64,000 nt of DNA from Pseudomonas sp. L5B5 (GCF_020520285.1 NZ_CP084742.1:6125501-6189500); one strand, 5' to 3'. Shown: positions 48,711 through 58,131, numbered from the stretch's first letter. Program-made: numbers and translations. Notes: generated by a model not told the origin, from the letters alone.

Positions 48711-50132
48711 ATGACCCGACCCTCTTTATTGCTGGCGCTGTGCCTGACTCTGCTCTTGCCGTTACCGGCTGTGGCGCGCCTGGCCGGACCACCGGAAACC
48801 CTGGCTGCGGGCAAGGTCCGCGACCTGGCGGAAATCCGTAGCAGTCGGGTGCTGCGGGTGCTGGTCAACCAGAGTCGCAACAGTTCCGGCGAAGTCCAGG
48901 GCCAGCCCATTGGGATCGAGTACCATCGCCTGCGAGCGTTCGAGCAGTACCTCAATGGCCATGCTCGGGACGGCCAGGAAATCAGCCTGAAGATCATCCC
49001 CAAGGCCAAGGACCAGTTGCTGGGAGCCTTGCAGCGCGCAGAAGGGGACCTGGTGGCCCCCGGAGAATTGCTGGAGCCCCTGTCCGGGCAGGCGGTCAGC
49101 TCCAGCGATCCGATCGCCAGCAACGTTCCGCTGTTGTTGGTGGGCATCAAGGGCGAGCGCCGTTATACACGGGTCGAGCAACTGTCCGGCAAAACCCTGA
49201 CCCTTGCCACTGGCAGCGCTGCCGGCGAGGCCGTGAGTCAGATCAACCAGAAACTGGCCTTGCGCAAGCTGGCACCGATCAAGGTCGAGTGGGTAGATCC
49301 CAGTCTCGCGGTGGAGGACGTACTGGAGATGGTCCAGGGCGGCATCTTCCATCTGACCATCGTCGAGCAACCCATTGCCGAGCGTTGGAGCCGGATCCTG
49401 GGCAAGTTGCGCCTGGATCGGCAGCTGAAGATCAGCGAGCCCGGGGAGGAGCACTGGTTTGTCCGACGTGATGCGTCGATGCTGCGGGCGAGCATCGATC
49501 GTTTCCTCAAGACCTACAAGGCGCCGGCCGACCAGGATACGGCGTTCCTGCATATCTATCGGCGCCAGTACCAGGTGCACTATCCCCTGGCCCGGGCTGA
49601 TCGCCAGCGCCTGGAGAAACTGCGCCCGGTCTTGCAGAAGCATGCCGGGGAACAGGGCATGGACTGGCTGAACCTGGCGGCCCTGGCGTTCAAGGAGTCG
49701 GCACTGCAACCCAGTGCCAGGAGCGGCAGCGGCCCTACCGGGCTGATGCAGATCACGCCTTCTGCGGCGCAGCGAGTTGGCGTCGGCAATATTCAATCCG
49801 TGGACAGCAATGTGCAGGCAGGGGCCAAGTACCTGGCCATGATTCGTCGCAAGTTCTTCGCCAGTCCCAAGCTCAATGAGCGCGAACGAATGGCCTTTGT
49901 CCTGGCCGCCTACAACATGGGCCCCGAACGGGTCCAGGCTATGCGTGCCGAAGCCAGGCGCAGGGGGTTGAATCCCAACCAGTGGTTCTTTCAGGTAGAA
50001 CGTATCGCCTTGGAGCAGGTGGGGATGGGGGCAGTCAGCTATGTTAATAGTGTCAACAAATACTATCTGGCCTTCGACCGCGAACGAGACTCCCTGGAGC
50101 CTCGGGAGCGAAAAGTTGTGTCACGTAAATAA
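48711..50132 (+). CDS. MltF-like lytic transglycosylase with solute-binding domain
   Basis: 473 residues. A Sec signal peptide (PSLLLALCLTLLLPLPAVA) is followed by a family 3 solute-binding-like domain (about 40-290) and a C-terminal SLT lytic transglycosylase domain (about 315-450). The catalytic Glu is in ALAFKESALQPSARS, followed by GPTGLMQITPSAA and AYNMGPERVQ. The layout is that of MltF, which cleaves peptidoglycan between MurNAc and GlcNAc. The signal lacks an obvious lipobox, so it is probably periplasmic. ATG 48711 follows GCGGAGAACGG; an in-frame TTG at 48684 is less likely. Confidence 0.88.
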   Translation: MTRPSLLLALCLTLLLPLPAVARLAGPPETLAAGKVRDLAEIRSSRVLRVLVNQSRNSSGEVQGQPIGIEYHRLRAFEQYLNGHARDGQEISLKIIPKAKDQLLGALQRAEGDLVAPGELLEPLSGQAVSSSDPIASNVPLLLVGIKGERRYTRVEQLSGKTLTLATGSAAGEAVSQINQKLALRKLAPIKVEWVDPSLAVEDVLEMVQGGIFHLTIVEQPIAERWSRILGKLRLDRQLKISEPGEEHWFVRRDASMLRASIDRFLKTYKAPADQDTAFLHIYRRQYQVHYPLARADRQRLEKLRPVLQKHAGEQGMDWLNLAALAFKESALQPSARSGSGPTGLMQITPSAAQRVGVGNIQSVDSNVQAGAKYLAMIRRKFFASPKLNERERMAFVLAAYNMGPERVQAMRAEARRRGLNPNQWFFQVERIALEQVGMGAVSYVNSVNKYYLAFDRERDSLEPRERKVVSRK

Positions 50133-50234
50133 TCGAAAAACCTGATTGTTATGTCGGGTTATTTCCGCTTTTTACATTTCAAATACTGATTAATATGGCG
50201 ACCAACTTCTCCCCCTTATACAGGACTACACGGC

Positions 50235-50669
50235 ATGAGCACTTTGATCAAAAACGTATTGGGAACCCGCGCAGGTTATGGCCTGACCGTCGTGCGCATT
50301 CTGGTCGGCATCATCTTCGCGGCCCACGGTTCGCAGAAGCTCTTTGGCTGGTTTGGCGGTGGCGGTCTTGCGGGGACCGCCCAGTGGATGGAAAGCATTG
50401 GTCTGGCCCCGGGCTACCTGATGGCGCTGCTGTCGGGCGGGACCGAATTCTTTGCCGGTCTGGCACTGATCATCGGTCTGCTGGCACGTCCTGCGGCATT
50501 GGGGCTGACCTTCACCCTGTTGGTGGCGATCTTCTCCGTGCATATCAGCAACGGCCTGTTCATGGCCAACAACGGTTACGAATTCGCCTTGGCACTGCTC
50601 GGTGGAACCCTGGCCGTGCTGCTTGAAGGTGCTGGCAAGTTGTCGCTGGATGCGGCCATCGCCAAGTGA
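50235..50669 (+). CDS. DoxX-family membrane protein
   Basis: 144 residues with four transmembrane segments. The family pattern VVRILVGIIFAAHGSQKLFGWFGG begins the first helix, and EFFAGLALIIGLLARPAALGL the third. DoxX-like proteins are often linked to redox or thiol homeostasis, but the function of this subgroup is not established. ATG 50235 is preceded by a weak AGGACT. A strong terminator follows, so it is monocistronic. Confidence 0.9.
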   Translation: MSTLIKNVLGTRAGYGLTVVRILVGIIFAAHGSQKLFGWFGGGGLAGTAQWMESIGLAPGYLMALLSGGTEFFAGLALIIGLLARPAALGLTFTLLVAIFSVHISNGLFMANNGYEFALALLGGTLAVLLEGAGKLSLDAAIAK

Positions 50670-50739
50670 TCCTGACTGGGTGATGCCAGTCGACGCCAGG
50701 TCTGTGATTGCCCTGGATCAACTGCCTCGAAGATGAACC

Positions 50740-50766
50740 AAGGCCTGCCGATGCAGGCCTTTTTTC
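50740..50766 (+). terminator. Rho-independent terminator after doxX
   Basis: AAGGCCTGC (50740-50748), CGAT loop, GCAGGCCTT (50753-50761) and a T-run to 50765. Confidence 0.92.
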
Positions 50767-50968
50767 GTTTCGCTGGAATCTTGACACTGACCGGCCAGCT
50801 TCTCTAGGATGCTGTTCATGCGCCGATTTAAACAGCTACTTGCGGGGCGCCAGGTAAGCCAGAAGCTTGCTGCCAGAAGCCATTTCGGGCTTCGAAGTAC
50901 CGCTAAAGCGCTGGTTCGGTGTTGCCTCTCACCTGCCCGGCAGATAATTGAGGCAGAGACACGATACG

Positions 50969-51277
50969 ATGAATGCACCACGCCCCCTTGTACGTCTTGC
51001 GCCGCTCACGGCGAGTCTTTCCCAGCGCAACCCGAAAATCCTCCTCAGCGGTAAACACCAACCGACCCTGCTGCGTTATCTCGACGGCTGGCCGCGGCGT
51101 TCCGTGGGCCCGGCAGCGTTCCTGATCCAATTTGTCGAAGATGGCGAATCCCTTGCGCGTTTTGCCAGCGACAGTTTCGATCTGGCGGTTATTCCGGCTC
51201 CCCGGGCGCAGGATGCCGCTGAAGTCATCAAGCAACTGACCCGCGTCGCTCGACAAGGGCTGATCGTTCGTCGCTGA
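50969..51277 (+). CDS. Conserved hypothetical protein (short methyltransferase-like fold)
   Basis: 102 residues. The C-terminal half, ASDSFDLAVIPAPRAQDAAEVIKQLTRVARQGLIVRR, resembles the post-motif-I strand-helix of class I SAM methyltransferases (SFDLV..L.RVA..G). The N-terminal glycine-rich SAM loop is missing, so no enzymatic role is proposed. ATG 50969 has no strong ribosome site; a TTG at 50948 is possible. It converges with the LuxR-type regulator gene. Confidence that it is coding rests on codon bias and the fold-like pattern. Confidence 0.6.
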   Translation: MNAPRPLVRLAPLTASLSQRNPKILLSGKHQPTLLRYLDGWPRRSVGPAAFLIQFVEDGESLARFASDSFDLAVIPAPRAQDAAEVIKQLTRVARQGLIVRR

Positions 51278-51360
51278 CTGCCGGTCGGTTTCCGGATTGG
51301 CCTGCATCGATTGCAAGGCCATGCATCTTGTCCAGTCCAGGACACCAGTGGCGCGGGCGC

Positions 51361-51990
51361 TCATACCACCGAGTTGCGTTTTGCCAGCTCGGCCAGGGCC
51401 ACCAGACTGGAAACACTGAAGCGCTTGAGCAAGCGCACCTTGTAGGTGCTGACGGTCTTGTGGCTAATCAGTAGGGTCGCGGCGATCTGCTTGTTGTTGA
51501 GACCACTGGCCAGCAGCTTCAGGACCGTGATTTCTCGGTCGCTGAGGCGGGCAATCAGCTCGCTCTCGTGGTTGGTGGCCTGGTTGTTCTGCTGGCGGAT
51601 GTTGATCGCGTCATCCGGAAAATAGATGTAGCCGGACAATATGGCTTTGACGGCATGCCCCAGTTCGTGGAGGTTCTCGGTCTTGCACAGGAATCCCACG
51701 GCTCCGGCCTGCAGGCAGCGCAGCGCGAAGTTCTTCGATTCACTTGCCGTCACCACCAGAATCTTGAGATGCATCTGGATGCACCGGATATGATCGATGA
51801 CCGAGAAGCCGTCCAGGTTGGGAATGCCCAGGTCGAGGATCAACAGATCCGGGGTGTGCTGGCGTACCAGTTGCACGGCGTCCGCACCATTATCGGTTTC
51901 GGCGACTATGGTGTGCTGCCAGGCCTCCAGTTCAGACCTGAGAGCCAGGCGGATCATTGGATGGTCATCGACGATAATGATGCTGCCCAT
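51361..51990 (-). CDS. NarL/FixJ (BvgA-like) response regulator
   Basis: 209 residues. The receiver domain (1-120) has IIIVDDHPMIRLAL, the phosphorylatable Asp in DLLILDLGIPNLDGF (about residue 54) and GFLCKTE. A LuxR-type helix-turn-helix (about 145-205) follows: LSDREITVLKLLASGLNNKQIAATL, SHKTVSTYKVRLLKRF. This is the layout of BvgA/EvgA-type regulators. No kinase gene is adjacent, so the partner is elsewhere. The start at 51990 follows AAGGAAGCTACCG on the minus strand. Confidence 0.93.
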   Translation of the reverse strand: MGSIIIVDDHPMIRLALRSELEAWQHTIVAETDNGADAVQLVRQHTPDLLILDLGIPNLDGFSVIDHIRCIQMHLKILVVTASESKNFALRCLQAGAVGFLCKTENLHELGHAVKAILSGYIYFPDDAINIRQQNNQATNHESELIARLSDREITVLKLLASGLNNKQIAATLLISHKTVSTYKVRLLKRFSVSSLVALAELAKRNSVV

Positions 51991-52275
51991 CGGTAGCTTC
52001 CTTTTGCTTGCCGCAGTTGGAGGAGGCTGGCGAGTTCTTCGGGAGAGAGGGTTTCAAGCGTTCCGGTGCTGCTGGATACTGAACCCGCCGTTGAAAGTCG
52101 CCAGAGGTCGTAAGCTTTGTTCGCTTGCACCTATGATTGGCCGACTTTTCTGATACCTAAATTGGGCATATCTGATAGTTGGATAGGGAAGATGCGAAAG
52201 GAGAGCGGCTCTCTGTAGCCGGCTGTGCTTTTGCGGTTCATTCAAATTACGGAACAGCCTCCACCAGGCTGGGAG

Positions 52276-52761
52276 ATGACAGGCCAATTGAGTACCAAGC
52301 TCATCACGCAGGAAGGTTACGACTTGCTCAAGCAGGAGCTGGATTACCTGTGGCGGGAAAAGCGTCCGGACATCACGCAGAAGGTCACCTGGGCTGCCTC
52401 ATTGGGAGATCGGAGTGAGAATGCCGACTACCAGTACAACAAAAAGCTCCTGCGGGAAATCGACCGCCGTGTGCGCTATCTACGTAAGCGCCTCGAGGAT
52501 ATGCGGGTGGTCGGGTATGCACCGGAGCAGGAGGGCAGGGTGTTCTTTGGCGCCTGGGTCGAAGTCGAGAGCGAAACGGCCGAGATCAAGCGCTTTCGCA
52601 TCGTCGGGTATGACGAGATCTACCAGCGCAAGGACTACATCTCGATTGACTCGCCCATGGCTCGTGCCCTGTTGAAGAAAGAGGTGGGGGACGAGGCCAT
52701 GGTGGTGACTCCTGCAGGCGAGACCTGCTGGTGGATCAACCAGATCGATTACGTGAAGTAG
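52276..52761 (+). CDS. greB: Transcript cleavage factor GreB
   Basis: 161 residues. The N-terminal coiled coil (about 10-80) carries the acidic tip SLGDRSENADYQYNKKLLREID, whose Asp/Glu residues reach the RNA polymerase active site through the secondary channel and stimulate cleavage of backtracked RNA. The C-terminal FKBP-like domain is present (GRVFFGAWVEVE, DYISIDSPMARALL). GreB rather than GreA is shown by the basic RRVRYLRKRLED stretch. ATG 52276 is chosen; a TTG at 52288 (giving MSTKLITQEGYD after AGG) is a credible alternative and the commoner N-terminus. Confidence 0.94.
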   Translation: MTGQLSTKLITQEGYDLLKQELDYLWREKRPDITQKVTWAASLGDRSENADYQYNKKLLREIDRRVRYLRKRLEDMRVVGYAPEQEGRVFFGAWVEVESETAEIKRFRIVGYDEIYQRKDYISIDSPMARALLKKEVGDEAMVVTPAGETCWWINQIDYVK

Positions 52762-52785
52762 GTGCGCCGGCTGGCCGGCGCACCG

Positions 52786-55296
52786 TTATCCCTCGCGCAG
52801 CACGCTCAACGGGCTGGCATTGAGTGCCCGTCGGGTCCCGAAGACGCCGGCCACTCCGACCAGCACGGCCCCGACCAGTGGCAGCAGCAACAGCCACGGG
52901 TGAGGGTGCCAGGGCAGGTCGAAGGCGAATCGATAGAGGACCAGGCTGACCAGCTCGCACCCCAGGGCCGCCAACAAGCCGCTCAGGGTTCCGAGCAGAC
53001 CGAATTCGATCCGCCGCGCCTTGACCAGTAATTGCCGTTTGGCGCCCAGTGCTCGCAGCAATGCCCCCTGGCGGATGCGCTCGTCCAGGGTTGCCTGCAA
53101 GCCCGACAGCAGCACCGCCATCCCCGCAGCCAGCACGAACAGCAGCACATACTCCACTGCCAGGGTGACCTGGGCCAAAATGCTGCGCAATTGCTCCAGC
53201 AGCGCCTCGATCTGAAGGATGGTCACTGCGGGAAATGCCCTGGACAGCTCCACTACTTGCTGATCGTGCCCGGGACCCAGGTAGAAACTGGTGAGGTAGG
53301 TCGCCGGAAGGTCCTTGAGGGTGCCGGGCTGGAAGATCATGAAGAAGTTCGGCTGGAAGTTGTCCCAGTTGACACTGCGCAGACTGGTCACCCGGGCTTG
53401 GCGATTGACGCCTGCGACGGTGAAGGTCAACTGGTCACCCAGCTTCAGCTTCAGGCTCTGGGCCACCTTGGCCTCCACCGATACGCCAGGCAACGAATCA
53501 TCCGTCTGGGGCAAGGGTGTCCACCAGTTCCCTTCGGTGATGCTGTTGCCCGAAGGCAGGTCGGCGGACCAGGTCAGGCTCAAGTCGCGTTGCACCGCGC
53601 GATCGCCGCTCGACTCCTTGGTGACGAGCTCCTGCACCGGTTCGCCATTGATGCTGACCAGGCGCCCGGGAACCACTGGATACAAGGGAGCCGAGGGAGC
53701 GGATAGTTGCACCAGGCGCTCGGTGAAGGCTTGCTTTTCGGCAGGCAGGATATTCAGGGCGAAGTAGTTGGGGGCATTTTTCGGCAGTTGATTTTGCCAG
53801 GTGTCCAGCAGCTCTGCACGCAGCAGTGCGATCAGTGCCATGGACAGCAGAATCAGGCCGAAGGCCATGGATTGTCCCGCCGCGGCCAGAGGATGGCGTA
53901 GCAGTTGGCCCAGTCCCAGGCGCCAAGGCAGGGAGGCGCGAGCCAGCAGTCGGCGCAGGCTCTGCAGCACCAGCAATAGCAGCCCTCCCAGGGCCAGTGC
54001 GGCCACCAGGCCGCCCCCCAGCAAGGCGAAGGTCAAGACCAGATCCAGGCTCAAGCGCCACATGATCAGGCCCAGGGCGAGTAGCGCGAGGCCATAGATC
54101 AGCCAGGTGCTGGGTGGGATCGGTAGCAGATCACGACGCAGTACCCGCAGGGGAGGCACGCGCCCCAGCGCGGCCAGCGGCGGCAGGGCGAAACCGGCCA
54201 GGGCTACCAGTCCGGTACCGACGCCAGCGATGGCCGGCAGCAATCCTCCGGGCGGTACCTCGGCAGGCAGCAGACCGTGCAGCAAATAGAACAGCAGCAG
54301 TTGCGCCAGCCAGCCCAGCAGCGCGCCGCCGAGGCTGGCCAGCAGGCCGAGCAGCACCAGCTGTGCACTGAACAGCAGCAGGGTTTCCCGACGCGACAGC
54401 CCCAGGCAACGCAACAGGGCGCTGGCATCGAAGCGGCGGGCAGCGAAACGATTGGCGGACAGCGCCACTGCAACACCCGATAGCAACACCGCCACCAGGC
54501 TGGCCATGTTCAGATAGCGTTCGGCCTTGCCCAGTGCTCCGCCGATCTGCTGGTTGCCATCGCGCGCATCCTGCAGGCGCTGGTTGGCCTGCAACCCCGG
54601 CTTGATCTGTTGGCGGTAGGCTTCGAGCGCTGGAGCGGGACCGCGCCAGAGTGCCTTGTAACTGACCCGGCTGCCAGGCTGGACCACGCCGGTAGCTTGC
54701 AGGTCATCCAGGCTGATCAGCACCCTGGGCGTCAGGCTGTAGAAGTTGCCGGCACGATCCGGTTCGTAGGTCAGAACTCGGGCAAGGCGCAAGGTCTTGC
54801 TGCCAACGTCGATGCTGTCGCCGATTTTCAAGTCCAGTGCACTCAGCAGGCGTGGCTCGACCCAGGCTTCTCCTGGCCCCGGGCCGCCTCCGGTGACTTC
54901 GTTGCCATAAGGGACTTCGGCACTCTTGAGTTGCCCACGCAAAGGGTAAGCGCTGTCCACGGCCTTGATGCTTGACAGTTGGATGCCGTTGTCTGTGGCG
55001 ATAACGCTGGAGAACTCGACGATGCTGGCCTGTTTCAGGCCCAGCTGGCGTCCGCTGTCGAGTTGTTCCGGGCGTGGGGGGGAGCTGCCCTCGAGCAGCA
55101 GGTCGGCACCGAGGAACTCGGTGGCCCGTAACTGCATGGCGCCATTCAGGCGTGCACCGAAGTAACCGATGGCGGTGCTGGCCGCAACGGCCACCAGCAA
55201 AGCGAAGAACAGCACCCGCAACTCGCCGGCACGGGCGTCGCGCAGCAACTGGCGAAGGGCGAGGCTGAACAGGCGCAGCAGGGGCAGGCGTGCCAT
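52786..55296 (-). CDS. ABC transporter permease, YbbP/FtsX-like
   Basis: 836-residue membrane protein. It has an N-terminal helix (RVLFFALLVAVAASTAIGYF), a large periplasmic MacB-like domain and two FtsX cores with further helices, making about ten segments. This is the YbbP/LolC-like class, which uses mechanotransmission rather than import. The ATG at 55296 overlaps the stop of the ATPase gene by one base (TGATG), so the two form one transporter. A TTG just upstream (55299) is possible. The substrate is unknown; the genetic link to TesA suggests a lipid or fatty-acyl related job, as inference. Confidence 0.92.
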   Translation of the reverse strand: MARLPLLRLFSLALRQLLRDARAGELRVLFFALLVAVAASTAIGYFGARLNGAMQLRATEFLGADLLLEGSSPPRPEQLDSGRQLGLKQASIVEFSSVIATDNGIQLSSIKAVDSAYPLRGQLKSAEVPYGNEVTGGGPGPGEAWVEPRLLSALDLKIGDSIDVGSKTLRLARVLTYEPDRAGNFYSLTPRVLISLDDLQATGVVQPGSRVSYKALWRGPAPALEAYRQQIKPGLQANQRLQDARDGNQQIGGALGKAERYLNMASLVAVLLSGVAVALSANRFAARRFDASALLRCLGLSRRETLLLFSAQLVLLGLLASLGGALLGWLAQLLLFYLLHGLLPAEVPPGGLLPAIAGVGTGLVALAGFALPPLAALGRVPPLRVLRRDLLPIPPSTWLIYGLALLALGLIMWRLSLDLVLTFALLGGGLVAALALGGLLLLVLQSLRRLLARASLPWRLGLGQLLRHPLAAAGQSMAFGLILLSMALIALLRAELLDTWQNQLPKNAPNYFALNILPAEKQAFTERLVQLSAPSAPLYPVVPGRLVSINGEPVQELVTKESSGDRAVQRDLSLTWSADLPSGNSITEGNWWTPLPQTDDSLPGVSVEAKVAQSLKLKLGDQLTFTVAGVNRQARVTSLRSVNWDNFQPNFFMIFQPGTLKDLPATYLTSFYLGPGHDQQVVELSRAFPAVTILQIEALLEQLRSILAQVTLAVEYVLLFVLAAGMAVLLSGLQATLDERIRQGALLRALGAKRQLLVKARRIEFGLLGTLSGLLAALGCELVSLVLYRFAFDLPWHPHPWLLLLPLVGAVLVGVAGVFGTRRALNASPLSVLREG

Positions 55297-55979
55297 CAAG
55301 GCTCCAGGGGGGCGACCAGCGAGCCCGCTTCAAGACGGATCAGGCGCCGGCAACGATGAGCCAGTCGTTCATCGTGGGTCACCAGTACCAGGGTGGTGCC
55401 GCTTTCCTGGTTGAGTTCGAACAGCAGGTCACTGATGCGTTCTCCGGTGTGGCTGTCGAGGTTGCCGGTGGGTTCATCGGCAAACAGCACGTCAGGTTCG
55501 GCGGCGAACGCCCGGGCAATGGCCACCCGTTGCTGCTCGCCACCGGAGAGCTGGCGTGGCGAGTGGCTCAGGCGCTGTCCGAGGCCGACCCGCTGTAGCA
55601 GCTCGGTAGCGCGCTCGCGGGCATCGCGACGGCCGTCCAGCTCCATGGGCAGCATGACGTTCTCCAGGGCATTGAGGCTGTCGAGCAGTTGGAAGGACTG
55701 GAAGACGAATCCCACATGTTCGGCCCTGACGCGGGCCCGCTGGTCTTCATCCAGTTGGCCCAGGCTCTGCCCGGCGAGAATGACCTCGCCGCGGCTGGGC
55801 AAGTCGAGCCCGGCCAGCAAGCCGAGCAGTGTGGACTTGCCGGAGCCGGAAGCACCGACGATGGCCAGGCTGTCGCCCTGGTCGAGTTCCAGGCTGAGTT
55901 CGTGGAGGATAGTCAACTCGCCTTCCGCGCTGGGAACCACTTTGCTAAGGTTCCGCGCAGTGAGAATGCTTGCGCCCAT
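55296..55979 (-). CDS. ABC transporter ATP-binding protein, YbbA/LolD-like
   Basis: 227 residues. Walker [11 protein letters not shown]-loop [21 protein letters not shown] (read in part), signature [14 protein letters not shown], Walker [14 protein letters not shown] and switch His in [10 protein letters not shown] are all intact. It powers the YbbP-like permease encoded just downstream. The start at 55979 ([13 protein letters not shown]) leaves only ten bases to the divergent arylesterase start, so the promoters of each gene must lie within the other's coding sequence. The long open frame upstream is a shadow of that gene. Confidence 0.95.
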   Translation of the reverse strand: MGASILTARNLSKVVPSAEGELTILHELSLELDQGDSLAIVGASGSGKSTLLGLLAGLDLPSRGEVILAGQSLGQLDEDQRARVRAEHVGFVFQSFQLLDSLNALENVMLPMELDGRRDARERATELLQRVGLGQRLSHSPRQLSGGEQQRVAIARAFAAEPDVLFADEPTGNLDSHTGERISDLLFELNQESGTTLVLVTHDERLAHRCRRLIRLEAGSLVAPLEP

Positions 55980-55989
55980 GGAGAATCCG

Positions 55990-56595
55990 ATGCGTGTATG
56001 GTTTTTGAGTGCCGGCCTGGCCTTGATGTGCATGGCCCAGAACGCAGCGGCGGGTACGGTCCTGATCGTGGGCGATAGTATCAGTGCAGCTTTCGGCCTG
56101 GATACCCGCCAGGGCTGGGTGGCGCTGTTGGAAAAACGCCTCGTCGACCAGGGTTTCAGCGCCAGGGTGGTCAATGCCTCGGTCAGTGGCGACACCAGTG
56201 CAGGCGGCCAGGCACGGCTGCCGGCGCTGCTTGCAGAGCACAAGCCCGAGGTCGTGGTGCTCGAACTGGGAGGCAATGATGGCCTGCGTGGCCAGCCGCC
56301 CCAGCAATTGCAACAAAATCTTGCCTCGATGATCGACAGCTCCCGGACCGCAGGGGCCAAGGTGCTGCTCCTGGGTATGCAACTGCCGCCCAATTACGGT
56401 GTTCGTTATACCCAGGCCTTCGCCAAGGTGTATGACCAGTTGGCTACCGAGAAGCAGGTCGCCCTGGTGCCGTTTTTCCTCGATGGGGTTGGCGGCCATC
56501 CGGAACTGATGCAGGCGGACGGTCTGCACCCTGCGGCAGCGGCTCAGGGCAAGTTGCTGGAAAATGTCTGGCCGACGCTAAAACCGCTGCTTTGA
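55990..56595 (+). CDS. tesA: Arylesterase / thioesterase I (TesA-like SGNH hydrolase)
   Basis: 201 residues. A signal peptide ([21 protein letters not shown]) is followed by SGNH blocks: block [13 protein letters not shown] with the nucleophile Ser30, block [11 protein letters not shown], and block [12 protein letters not shown] with the catalytic Asp and His. It is a periplasmic esterase with lysophospholipase, thioesterase or arylesterase activity. It is divergent from the YbbA/YbbP-like transporter, the same arrangement as tesA-ybbAP in E. coli. An ATG at 55978 (MENPMRVWF) is a possible earlier start. Confidence 0.94.
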   Translation: MRVWFLSAGLALMCMAQNAAAGTVLIVGDSISAAFGLDTRQGWVALLEKRLVDQGFSARVVNASVSGDTSAGGQARLPALLAEHKPEVVVLELGGNDGLRGQPPQQLQQNLASMIDSSRTAGAKVLLLGMQLPPNYGVRYTQAFAKVYDQLATEKQVALVPFFLDGVGGHPELMQADGLHPAAAAQGKLLENVWPTLKPLL

Positions 56596-56651
56596 CGCTT
56601 TTCTAGTGGCAGTGTTTCGGCTAATGTGGCGCCCCCGATTTGGAGCCCCCG

Positions 56652-56945
56652 ATGCCGCGTCCCGCCTGGTCCCTGTTTGCCTATCAACTGATCGAGCCTG
56701 ATGAACAGCTTGACCTGTTCGCTTGCCAGGAGGTTCGGGTACACCTGGTGACACGCCAGTTGGAGCTTGGTGGCTCCGCCGACCGCACGTTGTGCGGCAC
56801 CCTGCTGCCGGCACAACCGCGATGGTCGACGGTGCAGCGCACGATTTTCCAGGATCAGCGACTCTGCCCATTGTGTCGGGCGATTCTGGAATCCCAGAAG
56901 CGTGGCACACCACCCATCTGGCCCGAGCTGCGTTTCGAGCTATAG
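56652..56945 (+). CDS. Conserved hypothetical protein with C-terminal Cys pair
   Basis: 97 residues. I do not recognise a named family. It has a central Cys (TLCGTLLPAQPRW) and a CxxC pair (RLCPLCRAILESQKRG) that could bind a metal or form a disulfide. No signal peptide. ATG 56652; a TTG four codons upstream (56640) is possible. It sits between tesA and an L,D-transpeptidase gene on the same strand, 56 bases after tesA. Confidence 0.75.
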   Translation: MPRPAWSLFAYQLIEPDEQLDLFACQEVRVHLVTRQLELGGSADRTLCGTLLPAQPRWSTVQRTIFQDQRLCPLCRAILESQKRGTPPIWPELRFEL

Positions 56946-57080
56946 GCGGCCGATAACGGGTCGTCTGGAAAGGGATTTCATTTGTCTGCGCTTGTCTCTC
57001 ACGGCCTGGCTCCCGGAGCCTTGGGGTGGGGTGTACAATTGTGTTTCTTTCATTGGTTGTACATGCGAAGGATTATCCGG

Positions 57081-58055
57081 ATGTTGCCGCGCCTCCCTGT
57101 CATCACCCGCTGCCTGACACTTGCCGCACTGTGCGTGGCCGGTCCCGTTGCAGCACTGGAATTCCCCCTGCCACCCCCCGGAGAAGACGTCGTCGGCCAG
57201 GTGCAGGTGATCAAGGCCAAGTACGAAGACACCTTCGCCGACCTGGGGACGGCCAACGACCTGGGTTACCTGGAGATGGTGGCGGCCAACCCGGGAATCG
57301 ATCCCTGGTTGCCGGGGGCGGGCACCGAAGTGATCCTGCCTACCCGGTTCATCCTGCCGCCCGGGCCTCGGGAAGGTATCGTGATCAATCTGGCGGAGTA
57401 TCGCCTGTACTATTTCCCCAAGGGCCAGGGCGTGGTCTACACCTTTCCGCTAGGGATCGGCCGTGAGGGCTGGGGCTCGCCTATTGCGCATACCAGCATC
57501 ACTGCGAAGACGCCGAATCCGACCTGGACGCCACCCGCCTCGATCAGGGCCGAGCATGCTGCCGATGGCGACCCGTTGCCTGGCGTGGTTCCGGCCGGGC
57601 CGGACAATCCCCTGGGACCATTCAAGTTCACCCTGGGTACACCGGGCTACCTGATTCACGGTTCGAACAAGAAGTTCGGTATTGGCATGCGCACCAGTCA
57701 TGGCTGTTTCCGCATGCTTAACAATAACGTATTGCAAATGGCAGGCATGGTGCCGGTAGGAACTTCCGTGCGTATCATCAATGAACCCTACAAGTTCGGG
57801 GTCAGTGCCGGCAAAGTCTATCTTGAAGCACACATGCCATTGGATGATAAAGGCAATCCTTCGGTGGTCGACAAGCACACTGCGGTCATCAACGCCCTGC
57901 TCAAGCGAGAGGATCTGGCTAACAACCTGCGAATGAACTGGGACGTGGTGCGGGATGTTGTGGCGGCTGAAGATGGCTTGCCAGTGGAGATTGCCGTGCC
58001 GACGGCTGCGTCGGCGACATCAGTGTCCAGTACGCCTTTCGATATGCCGCAGTAA
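57081..58055 (+). CDS. L,D-transpeptidase (YkuD family)
   Basis: 324 residues. A signal peptide (about 1-27, ending GPVAA) is followed by a short LysM-like segment (DLGYLEMVAANPGIDPWLPG) and a YkuD catalytic domain (about 100-240) with HG...MRTSHGCFRM, in which the Cys is the nucleophile. It cross-links peptidoglycan or attaches lipoprotein to it. The neighbouring convergent oprI gene encodes the lipoprotein that such enzymes anchor, a functional link made as inference. ATG 57081 follows AAGGATTATCCGG; ATG 57063 is less well placed. Confidence 0.93.
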   Translation: MLPRLPVITRCLTLAALCVAGPVAALEFPLPPPGEDVVGQVQVIKAKYEDTFADLGTANDLGYLEMVAANPGIDPWLPGAGTEVILPTRFILPPGPREGIVINLAEYRLYYFPKGQGVVYTFPLGIGREGWGSPIAHTSITAKTPNPTWTPPASIRAEHAADGDPLPGVVPAGPDNPLGPFKFTLGTPGYLIHGSNKKFGIGMRTSHGCFRMLNNNVLQMAGMVPVGTSVRIINEPYKFGVSAGKVYLEAHMPLDDKGNPSVVDKHTAVINALLKREDLANNLRMNWDVVRDVVAAEDGLPVEIAVPTAASATSVSSTPFDMPQ

Positions 58056-58068
58056 GCGGTTTAACAGA

Positions 58069-58103
58069 ACCCGCCGTAACCTGTTGGTAACGGCGGGTTT
58101 TTT
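58069..58103 (+). terminator. Rho-independent terminator of the L,D-transpeptidase gene
   Basis: AACCCGCCG (58069-58077) pairs with CGGCGGGTT (58091-58099), followed by a T-run to 58103. Confidence 0.92.
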
Positions 58104-58131
58104 ATTGCCCAGACCAAAGTCCGGGCAATAA
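58102..58131. other. Hairpin between the two convergent terminators
   Basis: TTATTGCCC (58102-58110) and GGGCAATAA (58123-58131) are perfect inverted repeats lying between the transpeptidase and oprI terminators. It has no U-tract on either strand. Confidence 0.55.
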
